Assembly (NCBI GenBank): GCA_032718475.1
Contig: JAUCBJ010006541.1
Location: forward strand, 1 to 55,058
Length of the DNA: 55,058 nt
Reading direction: 5' to 3'
Source: Nemertoderma westbladi
Taxonomy: Eukaryota; Xenacoelomorpha; Nemertodermatida; Nemertodermatidae
Below, one piece after another: positions 10,475-24,500 of this stretch. How positions within the stretch are numbered: the first letter of the stretch is position 1; each line of letters opens with the position of its first letter. The notes beneath the pieces are model-generated. The model was not told the origin of the DNA. It saw nothing but the letters and a program-made list of their open reading frames with translations, and did no database searches. Both the position numbers and the translations under genes were made by a program.

Positions 10475-12584
10475 TTTATATTTGGAATATACGTGGTATT
10501 TGTTGCCCTAACAATGGCAGTACACTGCAGAAACTGCAGCACTGTAGCGGGTGTAGTTCATCTCCACTGCCCTTTTCTTAAGCATGTTTATTTAGGTAAT
10601 ACTCTAGTTAGAACTTAACTGTTCTTCTGTAGCAGTTTGTGGTACTGGCATATCCTTTTTTAAATAATTCTGATGTGACCGCCAATACATTTAAATTTTA
10701 AACTCAACCCGCCTAAGAAGAATAATAAATAAAAGAAGATAAGGAATTGATTTTTCTCCAGCTCCAGTATAGGCCCTACCAAAGTTATTATGTGCAACTA
10801 TATTACAATAATGCATTGATATATGATATATTAACTTGCATAGGCCTGGGGCTACTTATGTACTCTATCTCACGGTTGTTCACAGATGTTATCTTTTATA
10901 TTACAGTAATATAGGCGGGAGGGATAGGCAACTATATATCACACTTCATTCTACAGTAGTGTTGCTCACGCCTCAGAGCTGCAGGATCAATTCAATACAA
11001 TTAAATTATTATTATTACAACATTGTCACACATTTTCATTAAATAACTGTAATCTGCAATCCTGTTGCCTTACCGGTATTGATGATATTTCTCAGAGCTT
11101 TGTTTATTTGGTCAAAGCGGTGTTAAACGCACAGTTTTCCAGTTTAGAAATAATATTACTATAAATTGCGGTGTATCATCTCTTTAATTAATTAATATAG
11201 TATATTTCGTTTCTACTGCCTAAAAAGTTAGGCGGTCGCGGTAGATAATACTGCTTCGAGCGTTTATTATTAATAAGTTTCATACTTATAAACAGTACCG
11301 GGTCTTTTAAGGAAACAGTATGGTACCTCTCTTGGCTTGGATGAAAAATACGTGTTCCGAAATTTACTAGGTTATCAAATATATGGTTGGTCTGAAGTAG
11401 AAAAGTTTAAAGACACTTTATCCCGTCATGATTAAACAAGGTGTGATGGTAACACTGTCAGCGCATGGGCACCAAATCCCGCAATGACTAACTTAAATGT
11501 TAATTTGTGTGCGATCAAAAATGCGACGCAAAACTACTGAGCTCACGAACAACACAAAGTGTATCTATGAACGAGACTTAGTCTTTGGCTGTAACAACAT
11601 GAACCAAGATACTAGCTCGACAGGTGTGTGAGTTTCATTTATCTCTTTGATAAATCTTTTAACAATAATTATTATTGGACTACCTGTTCAGTGTGTGTGT
11701 GTATCGATTGTCATTAACTTGGTCTAATAAAAAAACTATGGGAAGCATTAGCAAATCTTACCGCGATGTAATGAGTATTGTGAATGCTAATTATTATTTA
11801 TTGTACAGTATGGTAGCAATGAATATTTGTAAGTTTAAAACCATGGGATTGTTAAGCATAGCGCGAGATCGATATATTCAATGAGCAATAATCAATCAAT
11901 ATGAGCTTTACATGCAAAACTACAGGAAATATTCCAGGGAATGGATTCCAACGTATGTGTGGTAGAATAAATGAATGGGGGTGTTACTCTTACAGTAGCA
12001 CAACCAAATGATTGTTTGTATACAAACATTTAATTAATTGTTGATGTACGCGTTGAAATGTAACAGCTTTCATTCGGTAACGGCTAGTGTTCGGGAGATT
12101 TGTTGCATACTGCATAGGATAGTTATTACAATACAATATATTTTTATGAGGCGATCAAATATTTATGATTATAGTATATTATTATTTCATTAAATATCAA
12201 CACATAATTTCATTCATTAAATAATATTTTCATTAATTAATATACCATAATAAAGAAGATATATTTATATTTGATCAATTAAATTTAATAATAGAATGTA
12301 ATAAAATTAATTCAAATTTAAACACTTTGTAATCATATGATATTATATTAAAATTGAATTATATTATATTATTATGACATGTATTTGGTGATACTTTCAT
12401 TCCCAATTGGCGATCATTATATCCGATATGATTGTAGCTGATGTGACACAATCTGTACTAATAATGAGACCAGCCTCCGTGTAGTTATTACAAATACATT
12501 GTAAATAAAGATGATACTGTAAACAAAGACTGTTTAGTTGGAGGATATTTACATACTGGCGTCAAATTCACCATCAATGCAAAA
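10475..12584. promoter_or_regulatory. Upstream region of the SLC10 gene, no distinct element
   Basis: AT-rich sequence with no other gene recognised. The start-codon exon begins at 12585, so the promoter and any 5' UTR exon of the transporter gene should lie here. I see no decisive TATA or initiator sequence. Confidence 0.3.
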
Positions 12585-15500
12585 ATGGGAAAAACTCTAC
12601 TTGTGGCATTGTTTGTGGTCTGGGCAACATGTGTATCGTCACAAATACCCCAAGGAGGGCAATTTCATTTCATACCGGCGTTCAAAGATTCCCTGCCTGA
12701 ATATACCAAATTTAATATTGGCTTCAACTACAGGTGAGTCTATTGTAAATAACTTTTTAATAAATTCAGTTAAATTTACTAAATTTAAATTTAATAAAGT
12801 TAATAAATTCATGCTTGCAGGTATGCCAACCATCACCATAAAAGTCATATCTACTACAGACACATTACATTGCTTTTCTTGTTTTGTACGTGATTGCGTC
12901 AACCATCCGGTGTGTAATTTATAAAACTCTAAAACTCGAATTTTATTGTAATAAAATTCAAGTTTTAGAGTTTTATAATTTACACACCGGATGGTTGACG
13001 CTATCACGTACAAAAAAAATTGTTAGGAAAAGCAATCGAGATCAACAAGTTTCATCGAAAATATCAATAGAGTTTTAGGTTACCATTCTTGGGAACTGGT
13101 AACCAAAATTTGTTTTCATTTCTTGTGGGTTCTCTTTGTTCTGTATAGCACTCTGGTATTTTAAAGACCTCAGAGGCTTTATATAGATAACTTCCATTGT
13201 TAAGGGTTCAGGGTTTAATATGAATCCCTTTATTATTTCTGTGGCAGAATTATCTCTGCTTTGCTGTTTGACTGTAGTGGGCCCAACAACGGTTAACAGA
13301 GAATGTTATTATTGCACCAGTGATATTAGCTGTGATTGGACTTACCATTAGTAAACTGTTTATTGGTAGTATTCTGAGTGATTTACTCTTCAACTGAATA
13401 TTGACTTTACCAACCAACCGAAGTATGAGTAATACTGGTTTCGGTGGATTTATTTGTCTTTGCAAACAATTATACTGTAAACGTCCTATATTGTTTGAAT
13501 CTTGGAAAAGTGAGAATCGATTTAATTTGAAACCTACCTGCGAAGGCTCCAAAACTAGTCTACATTGACAAATACCCGTCCCATATACACAATAACGTTA
13601 GCTTTTTGTAGCTTTATCCAGGCCTCATGGTACACATTATAACACATCCGTCCTCCACGTGTAACGGCAGTATTGGCGCACATGTGAGGACCATTTAATG
13701 GTACAACGTCAGGAACCCTGTGTTCTTTATGTACCATACGGTTGTATGTATGTTTATGTACAATACATGTTTTACGTGAACAACATCTATCCCATTGGCA
13801 AAACCATATAAAAAATCAGCATACCTAACAGGACGGTTTGTAATTGAATTACTGTATGTTTTCAGCAATCTCAACCACGAATTCATTATGGAGGTAACTA
13901 GTAGCAATGAGGACATTGTAATAATCGAGGGTAATGCCACCTTCAGACTACCATTGAATCCATCTTGGAGCCGTCTGGACACGATTAATCTCACCACTGG
14001 TCGATTAGGTAAGTTACTTATCATAAACTTTGTGATTTAGTCCACCATAACCTACTGTACACTGTACAAAGTAACATTACCATCAGACTTGTCTGGTCAA
14101 GTGTATGATAATGGTAACGTATGTTATTTTTTTGGGTTTCTTTATAACTCCTGCTTATATAGGTTTCCTCTAGGGATACATCACATTTGTAACTTGAGTA
14201 ATGTGACATCATTATAAATTGAAACACTTACACACAGTAAGGCTTCTTCTAGCTTCTTAACAAATAATAATTTGAAATATTGGTTACGTGTATGATACAC
14301 GTTCGTGTGACCTTCGCGCAGCATGAGACTGCATATGTACCAATTTTGGAATAATTTAATCTGTGATTGACCGACTTATTTCGGTTTTTATTATTTCGGC
14401 TCTTTCATTTAAAGTGGATACTAAGCGAATCTGAGGTGGTCACAATAAAAACTCCTGTATAGCCCCGCTCTATTGTAATACGCTGACACTGTAACCATGG
14501 GAGCGAACTTCATATATGCCTACACGATATCTTCCTCTTCCAGCATTCTCTGGTATTAGTAAGTAAGAAGGCAAAACAATTTCATATAAGAGGGTTATCA
14601 AGGAAATTATTGACAACCTGGCAATATGCAGACTGCCGGAGAAAAAGAGTGTAGGAACATATTTATGATTGCCGATGACTCTCCCTGCAGTTGCACTATG
14701 TACTGTTTATATGTAAAACAGGTCTCGCTTTGCTATAATATAGTAACCTCAGTTATTAATTTAACAGTTTCATAACCTCCTAAAGATGAATGTGAGTTCA
14801 ATGACTCGTTGAGGTATCAGATGCACACAAGGAACTGTAAATCGATATTTTATATTATTAAAATAGAATCTGTGGCATCTTCATAATGAATTATTTACGT
14901 GGCTTTCCTTGAGATGAGAAATTTACTCCAGCTGTGCATCAGAATTATTGGAGTACGTTATATACATGTTATATACCAAAACTCGTTATATATTTTATTG
15001 GAAAAATTAATTAGAATGCTCAATAAACCAAAGTTACGCTTCTATTACGAGTTAGGAGAGTTTCCCACACCATATGGAATGCGTGATATTATTCGAAAAT
15101 AATTTCTTCAGTGAAAGAGATAGTTCTAATTTTTTTTAAATAAATTTAAGAATTAATACCTAATATCTTATTATTTGCCCAATATGCCCTTTTTTAGTCC
15201 CTAGAATCAGTGTCCCATTTCCCGTTCCCTAAGTGGCTCCAGCTCATCTAGTCTGTTATATATAATGTCCTATTATCCCGCCGCCCTATTATCACTTTTG
15301 GGGGGATCAAAATTCCTCAGAACTTTCTACCGCCGATCTTTGATCCAATCTCGAACAGCGGTTCTACTGGAGGTTCTACTGGAGGTTCTACTGGAGGTTC
15401 TACTGGAGGTTCTACTGTAGGTTCTACACCCTTATATATCACTCTATGTTAGGAGGGAACTACATGTTAATAAATATTCAGCTCGAATTGCTGCCAGATT

Positions 15501-18500
15501 ATCCATAAACTGTCCGTTGACGACACATCCCTGCTCAATTATTCCACTTCTATCGAACAGACAGTCTTTAAGTTGCACCTCTTATCACCTGCTTATCAGT
15601 GATTCTACCGGACTTACGTGATCTAGATTGAAACAGGAGGTAATTTAAAAATATATTATTCAGGTCGAGGTCAGCAGCGGGAGTTTTTTTTAAATATCTA
15701 AATAAATTGGAGTTTGGCTCTATTAAAGGCCCCATTATTTATGTTTCATTATTATATATTTACTATATTTATTATATTTATTATATATATATATTATATA
15801 TATATCATTATATTACTAAAATTATATACCACCTCAATACCAATCTATTTATTTATATTTTAGGAATGTAGGGTTGTTAGCATAGCAGCGAGCCAAGAAC
15901 CTCCAAAGCAATGAAGTTTGGTTTGCGTGCAACGTGCTGACTGTTTAAAGACTACCGGTACTTTTTACGATCAACATCTACTTACTTATATTCTATCATT
16001 GAATCTATTTTTATTCACTGTGTTTCAACAGGACGCGCAGATGTTTTGTTTTCCTTCCGGAGGTTGGATAATGAACCATTGCATGGTCACGAGATTCCAA
16101 ATGTCGACAATTATGGTGTCGTTGTCATAAGATATCTCTCCACAATAGATGAGATGTTCATATTTACCACAGGTAACCATAGTTACACAATTATGATATG
16201 ATATGCTCTCATTCACTCTTGTGTTATGATGGATTTGTATATTTAATATCTTCTTTACATTTAATTTAATTAAGTAGCTGTATTAATAGTGCCGTAGACT
16301 TATTTTAAAATTAGACGACAATTTAGCGTCTTTGTATTTTCGCCATATTTATTTCATTTAAGACTAACATGACTTTAAACTGAACTGCGTGCATTGAACT
16401 GAAGTTATATTCACAATACTTAATAATAACTATAATTGTAACTATAACTATAAGAGCTTATAGTTGTTTCACATAAGAAATGGGACTGTATATATTGCTT
16501 ATAGTTTTTACTGACATAAAGATCGTCTTAATCAAATATTATTTACCTAAGATATATACCCCATATATACCCCATATCTACCCCGTATATACCCCATATA
16601 TACCCCATATATACCCCATATATACCCCGTATATACCCCATATATACCCCATATATACCCTGTATATAACCCATATATACCCCATATATACCCCGTATAT
16701 AACCCATATATACCCCATATATACCCCATACATACCCCGTATATACCCCATATATACCCCATATATACCCCATATATACCCCATATATACCCCGTATATA
16801 CCCCATATATACCCCATATATACCCCGTATATAACCCATATATACCCCATATATACCCCGTATATACCCCGTATATACCCCGTATATACCCCCTATATAC
16901 CCCATATATACCCCATATATAACCCATATATACCCCATATATACCCCATATATACCCCATATATACCCCATATATACCCCATATATACCCCGTATATACC
17001 CCATATATACCCCGTATATACCCCATATATACCCCATATATACCCCATATATACCACATATATACCCCATATATACCCATATATACCCCATATATACCCC
17101 ATATATACCCATATATACCCCATGTATACCCCGTATATACCCCATATATACCCCATATATACCCCATATATACCCCATATATACCCCATATAACGTACAA
17201 TTTAATACAGCTTAGATTATATTTCCTTACAATATTTTAGAAGTCCTTGGTCTTACCATAATATGTTTATCTATTATCCTACCTCTACCATTTTACCTAT
17301 AATACTCTCAATATTGTATACAGTCATTATTTTAACTAGATTTGTGCCATTATAATATTTTTGAACTCCTTGGTCTTACCATTTTACCATCTTTTTTATT
17401 TTTATTTACCACATGTTCTTCTATAAGTCCTACCATTTTACATGTAATAGCCTCCATGTTGTATACACACATCTTTAACTGGAATTTGCAACTATATTAT
17501 TCTAGAACAACCATATTTATCCCTATCATTTTACCAATAATAGCCACCGGGGCGTAATCCGGGATGAATGAAATGAAATGAATTTGTAAATTTATTGTAA
17601 ATAATATCTGATTTTGACATATTACTGTATTATCATATTATTAAGTCAAGAACATTAAATAATATCAATCTCTTTGAAATCATGGCAACGCCATATAAAA
17701 TGATTATGATGATATTTTATGTGCAGTTACTATGGTAATGGTATCAAACATTATGATGGGAGCCGAGGTCAACTTATCTCTTTTACAAGCTTTAACAAAG
17801 AAACCTGCCGGAATCGGGGCTTGTCAAGTAGCACAGTTTGTTTTAATGCCTTTGGTTAGTTTAATGTCTTTGGTTAGTCTTTTAAGTTATTTTCATTTAG
17901 TCTATTCGTGATAATAATATTTCATGTTAAAAAAATAATTTTATGCAACGCAGAATAAATACTGTATGGCAGTATAATGTTGTAATTAATTGAATAATGT
18001 TTATAGATTGCCTTTGTGCTCGGACAGTTGTTCAGTCTTTCTAACAATGCTATATTATATCTCTTACTGGTTGGATGTTGTCCTGGCGGCGGTATATCGA
18101 ACATGGTTGCATTCGTAATGGATGGAGAAGTCACTCTATCAATTGTTACTACCTTTATGAGCACAGGTTTGTAAAGTAAAGCACAGGTTTGTAAAGTAAA
18201 GCACAGGTGTGTAAAGTAAAGCACAGGTGTGTAAAGTAAAGCACAGGTGTGTAAAGTAAAGCACAGGTGTGTAAAGTAAAGCACGGGTGTGTAAAATGAA
18301 GCACACGAGTGTAAAGTGAAGCACAGGTGTGTAAAGTAAAGCACAGGTGTGCAAAGTAAAGAACAGGTGTGTAAAGTAAAGCTCAGGTGTGTAAAGTAAA
18401 GCACTGGTGTGTAAAGTGAGCACACGAGTGTAAAGTGAAGCACATGTGTGTAGAGTAAAGCACAGGTGTACAAAGTAAAGCACAGGTGAGTAAAGTAAAG

Positions 18501-21500
18501 CTCGGGTGTGTAAAGTAAAGCACATGTGTGTAAAGTAAAACGCATGTGTGTAAAGTAAAGCACAGGTGTGTAAAGTAAATCACATGTGTGTAAAGTAAAG
18601 CACAGGTGTGTAAAGTAAATTACATGTGTATAAAATAAAGAACAGGTGTGTAAATCTGTAATAGTATGAAAGGGAGGAGTGGGTTCACCATTTTCTTTGT
18701 ACTCTTCGATTTCTTACACTCATATCAAAGTCCGAGGTTTGGTCTATAATTTGGATTGTGGATACCAAAGATATTATTCTAGACGTTTGACTCAGAAAAT
18801 CAGAAACTTTTCATTTTTCGTTGTTTAATATTATGTAATACTAAAGTTAACATACAAGTAAGTTTGAAACCGTAAAGCTTTCAAAGTTTTGACCCTAATA
18901 ACATGAAAGTATTTCATATAATAATTTCATTATTAATTTCATATTATAATACATTATTATCTATCACACAAATTTTTGGAAGATTGATTTATGAAAATTT
19001 TGGTGTCCGAAATATTTTCAGTTTGCGTTATATTCAGTAATAGTAGTTTCAATAAGTCTCACTATGCTACCACATACTAGCTACTAATCTATGGGTGATA
19101 AGCGTCGTACATCACACCTGCTTCTCCCACTACAACATTAATAGAGGACTACCTTCATAGGAGACATGGTGGGAGGCCTGTCCTTGTCATTAATTACATT
19201 TTACATCGTACTTTAAAACTAATCTCATTTGCTAGAAGTTAAATCTAACTGAAAAAAGACAGTTTCCCAGTAGGTTTGATAGGAGTATTATGCTAGGATA
19301 AGTCATATTTCGTCGTCATAACCGTACTAATTAAATAAAATGGAGATGAGCTGTAGTAATACCACATAAGTATAATAATAATACCTTAATTAACATCCCC
19401 TCAGTATAATAATGACAGATATTGTCAAGGTTATAAGTATATTTCTACTATTTAGTTATAGCGATGGGTATGATGCCATTAAACGCGTTCACTTACTCAC
19501 ACTTTATTGGGCCGGTAACTAATTACAAAAGCTCATCGACAGTGGAGGTACCTTACTCAGATATGGTAATCATGTTGGTAAGTAAATATAGTTCGTTTTA
19601 TGATTTTCCGGTTCATTTTAATTAGCTGTTCCGGTTGGGATAATATAGACCGAAGCACTGCTGTTATTTATTTGGTTTATATCAAACTGTCGGAAACTTC
19701 ATATGGCTTGTTGCTACTGTAGTTATGACTTACGTTTAGTTTTGGTGGGTCTCTCTGTCACAGAAGATTTCCATGCGAGAAGAACTCAGTTATCACGATA
19801 CCCATCTTGGGTTGTTTGGCATTGATAGACAGACCCTCTCGATGGCAGATGGGACGGGGGGCTCTTGGAGTAATCAAAATTGATCCCCCTCCAGGTGAAA
19901 ATCGACTGGAAATCCTCAAATAAACATACCGCATTTCAATATCAATTTAATGATTTCACCTCTTGACGTGTGCTGTTATCATTATACTAAGCGTTAACCA
20001 AATCATCGATACTAAATCATAGGTCTTTATGAAACATAAACAATTATTGATAAATAACTCTCAAAATGATATTCGTCCAGGTGAAGCTAACCCTACCTGT
20101 TCTCTGTGGGATGCTGGTTCGCTACTTCTTTCCGTCTTCCAGTCCCAAGTTACAACGTCGATTTCGGTTGGTTACCATGGCAACTATTTGCCTAGCAACG
20201 ATATCATCAATCTACACCAACCGGTACATATTGAATCTCGTAACGCCTAGAATGCTAGCAGCTGCTGCTTGTCTACCAGCTGTGGGGTATGTAATACTAA
20301 AATATCTAAACACTAAACTTTAATCAAATTACTAACCTATCAACATTAAAGCAGTAACCATCGACCAGTAATATCGACCTATGTGTCTGTTCATTTGTCG
20401 TTATGATGTTCTGTTGTTCTGTTGCGTCCAATATTTAAACGTTAATCGTACCAACCCATTCAATTATAGTTTTTAATTAGTTAAAGTGACTTTTTTTTAA
20501 TTGTTCTAAACATTATTTAATGAAAACGCACAGTAATAACAGTTATTACCGAACTAAATGCGATTTAAAGAGTGGTTTTGAATTAGTTATTATATAAATT
20601 TTGGGCTGAAATTTTACACAAACAGCTAACATGTAGGATTAATTTTGGGGAGTAAACTCTATGCTTACACATCTATACCTACTTGTGGCAGGTTAGTAGT
20701 AAAGGAACAGGTTACAGATGCGGGTTGAAAGTAATCAAAACAATAAACTAGAGTTACGATAATTTTATAAAACTGACATTAATTGAGATCAACAGCTTGA
20801 TAATCAGCAGTCAGATGTACATGCCTACCGGCTTATGGTACATGAACTACTACTATTAGGATCGCCATGCTGCATTGCAGCTGCATTTTTAAGAATGCTG
20901 TGCCGGTTTGTTAACAAAATTGCACCGCCACAACTCCCTATCACCCATGACATTTGCTAGATCATCCGCATCTTTAAGGCCAGTGTCCTTTAAGATGCGT
21001 CTCAAGAAAGTCATGGGCTGTCCACCATGCTTATTCACTCCATGAGGCTGCCAAAGTACAAGATTATGCACTGGCTGGTCCTCACGGCGAAAGCAATGTC
21101 CTGCAAAGCAGAGGCGATTTTGTTCTAGTGTCAAGCTTGGGGGAACCAATGAGACACCTCCAATGTTACATAGTGTCTGGTTGGAGATGTGTGCATTGTA
21201 CTTGACACAATGAACCCGGCGTAGCATTCTTGTGAATGTGCCATCCAGAGATTTGGTGTCCTCAGCATTTAGAGCCCAGCATGGACTCCCATAGAGGAGT
21301 ACTGGAACTACTGCTGCTCTAAATAATCGGACCTTAAGTTTCCGATTAATTCTCGATGACTTCCAAATCCTCGAAATCATATTCAAGGATGCCCATGCCT
21401 TTCCCTTACGTATTCGAAGTTCCTCACCTGACTTTCGGATCCATGATCCCAGGTAACAGAAGTCGTCCGCATGCTCAAGCATACCATCCTTTGAGCTTAT

Positions 21501-24500
21501 GCTCATCCGATCAGAGACTTGCAAAGGACTTTCAAAGTTAACTGTCAAAATTTTGGTCTTTCTGGAGTTAATAAAAAGACCAACACTAGAAGCAGCATGT
21601 TCTAATGCGCTGAGGAGGATTCTGAGAGTACTCCTAAATCATCAGCAAAGTCTAGATCAGTTAGGTACTTGGCAGGATTTCCTCGACTTCTGGAGACAGT
21701 AGATGGAGTTATCATCACCCCATCATCATTATGATGATCTAAGGACATGCGTAGAAAATAGTCAACAACAATTATGAACAAGAATGGTGCAAGTTTGTCT
21801 CCCTGGAGGACGCCCCATAACACTTCAAATGGTTCTGTGTCACCGTCAACAGTAGACACAAATGTTTTCGAACCATCGTATACTGATCTGATTGCTGCAA
21901 TAATTTTATCGAACACATGGTACATGAAAGTATAGGCGTTGGTGTAGGCTTAGGTGTAGGTGTAGGCGTAGGTGTAGGTGTAGGCGTAGGTGTAGGCGTA
22001 GGTGTAGGTGTAGGCATAGCGTTTATCCCCATTAAATTTTACATTTCTTAATAATTTTATTATAATTGTGGAAAAAAAACTTTTTATTGGGGGAATTACA
22101 CGATTGTCGATTTTTAAATTATTACAGGTTTATGTTGGGTATCGCATTGGCACTGATAGGACGCCAACGTTTATCAGCTGTACGGACTATTGCTCTTGAA
22201 GTTGGACTACAAAACGCAATTATAGTAACGATATTAATAACTCGAACCCAAGATAACCCTGAGCGAGACCTTGAAACAGTGCTTCCAAAAACAGTAAGTA
22301 AAGCATTCCGTGTCAATACTTCGAATTGGTCAACACTTAGAAATGTTATTTGCCCATGTAAAAAAACTTCGAAATAAATGAAATTAATAAAGTTGAAAAC
22401 GAACTTTTTAAACAATTTTGTTATCATTTAATATTTTTATAACCAGCGAAATATCTATATTTCATACTACTACTACTATAATCGGCCTGCTACATTGAAA
22501 CTGCACATTGAGATGCTATGCCAGGTTAACAAAAACATTTTGTCTCCACCATGCAATCCACAATTGGCGAGCAATTCAAAATGATAGATTACCAATTTGG
22601 AGTCGCATTTTTAATCGAAAATTGAAATAATAAGATAAAATGAATTATTCAAAGAAAAAATCTATATTTTTATTAAAATTCAATGTTAAATTTTAAATTT
22701 CATTATTATTCATTATTAATAGGCTTGGTGGTTGTACAGTAGTTGATTATTAGCAACTCGATGATTTCCTTATTTAGTTGTCAAACTGCACCGATTGTAC
22801 CGGTAACTAACAGTCATTGTGTTTCCGATTGACGCTAATGAAATTTCACTGCTGTATAAACCATTCCCACCCTTCGTATAGTGTCACTACTACTACTAGG
22901 TCGAGCGAACTCGGACAGTGGAAATGAGATCCTTCCAGGCTTCCCGATTCTCCATAGTTGTCGCAATTTCGTTTCTCCCAAGTTCAGTATCCCTTTCAAG
23001 TTGATGTATATATGTTATGGCCGGTCGTCCACGACTACGCTTTCCATGAGTTGGTTGCCAGAGAAGTAGATCTGGTATGACCTCGTCTTTACTTCGCCAG
23101 CAGTGCCCACTGAATCTTAATCTGCGTTCACGGAGGGTGGTTGATACAGGTGGTATTGTGTCATAAACCTCGGCGTTTGTCATGTGTTGTCTCCAGCTGA
23201 TGTTTAAGGCTGCCCTTAGTAGTCTTGTATAGCAACCATCAATTCGTTGTTCAAGTGATTTAGTCAGTGTCCAAGTCTCACCCCCGTATAAAAATACACT
23301 TTCCACTGTGGCTCGAAAGAACTTAGTCTTCAGGTGCCTGGAGAGATCTGATTTCCAGATGGTATCCATTTTTGATAGAGCTACCCAAGCCTTTGCTTTC
23401 CTAACTTCTATGTCCTTTTTGCTACTCTCTATCCATGATCCAAGGTACTGGAAGTCATCGACCTTCCTTAGTTGATTATTATCAATGGTTGTCACGTTTC
23501 CATCAACATTAAAGGTCATGAATTCGGTCTTTGTAGCATTTATATGCAATCCAACCTCCTTAGCAGCCCTCTCCACTTTATTTAGTAGAAGCTGTGCATC
23601 TGCTAGCGTATTAGAGAGCAGGGCGATGTCATCCGTAAAGTCGGTGTCTGTGACTGTAGTTGCCGGATATCTACTACTTCTGCGTTCTTGAAGTGTGAAT
23701 CCCAGATCTTCACCCTTTGTGGTCGTCCTCATTGCGTAATCCAGCACAATTACAAATAGTAATGGTGCTGATGTGTCACCTTGCAGTACGCCAGCCAGGA
23801 TTGAGAAAAACTCAGTTTCACCATCTGGTGAGAGTACCTGCGTTTCTGTGTCACAATATAACAATCCAATGCCTGCAACAATTACTTCTGGTATTCCATA
23901 AGCTCTTAGGATTTCAAGCATTTTACCTCCATGGATAGAGTCGAATGCCTTCTTGAAGTCCACAAAAGTCATGACTGCGGGGAGATTCTTTGACTTAATT
24001 CCTTCAATCAGTCTCCGTAGTGCAAGTATCTGAGCTATTGTTGATCTACTGTACTTAGTCGAAATCCGTTTTGGCTCTTTCGCAGTAGTTTCTCTATGTG
24101 AGGCCTAATCCTATATAGAATCACTTTATTGTATATTTTGGCAGCTACCACAAGCAGACAGATCCCACGATAGTTTGTTGTTATGCCGAGGTCTCCTTTC
24201 TTGGGGAGAGGCTTTAGTTTACCTTTAGTCCAAATTGGTGGTGGCTTTTCCACTTTTAACATCCGGTTACAAACATTCAATAATGGTCTGTTTAGCACTC
24301 CGGTTTTCCATACCTCCGCTGGGATTTTATCTAATCCACTCGCTTTATTATTGGACATTTTGCTTTTAATGCTTCTTTGGAGTTCGGCAGGTGTGAAGTC
24401 CCCTGTTTCTATAGGTAGTGTCTTGTCATATATTTTCCTTGTAGGGCTGACCTCGATGTTTGGTGGCTGCCCAAGCAAGTTGCTGAAGTGTGTATAAGTA

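Noticed and set aside
12820-12923. Candidate SLC10 exon 2 after CTTGCAG
   Set aside because: The phase fits, but the frame ends in TGA after 23 codons and runs into the palindrome. Joining exon 1 directly to 13866 gives a continuous frame.
12639-13078. Two mirrored frames starting MYVIASTIRCV
   Set aside because: They are the two arms of the intronic palindrome.
16480-17200. Open frames of 211-237 codons on both strands (YIPHIYPIYTP / GVYMGYIWGIY)
   Set aside because: By-product of the 11-bp repeat inside SLC10 intron 3.
17922-18583. 213-codon minus-strand frame rich in LYFTHLCF
   Set aside because: Reverse reading of the 20-bp splice-donor minisatellite overlapping SLC10 exon 5.
19462-19577. 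Alternative exon 6 acceptor after TTATAG
   Set aside because: In frame but would delete Val-Ile; the upstream acceptor keeps the family spacing ST-x-x-A-x-x-MMP.
21772-22032. Pro-Thr repeat protein on the minus strand
   Set aside because: Reading of the GTAGGY repeat at the LINE-A break.
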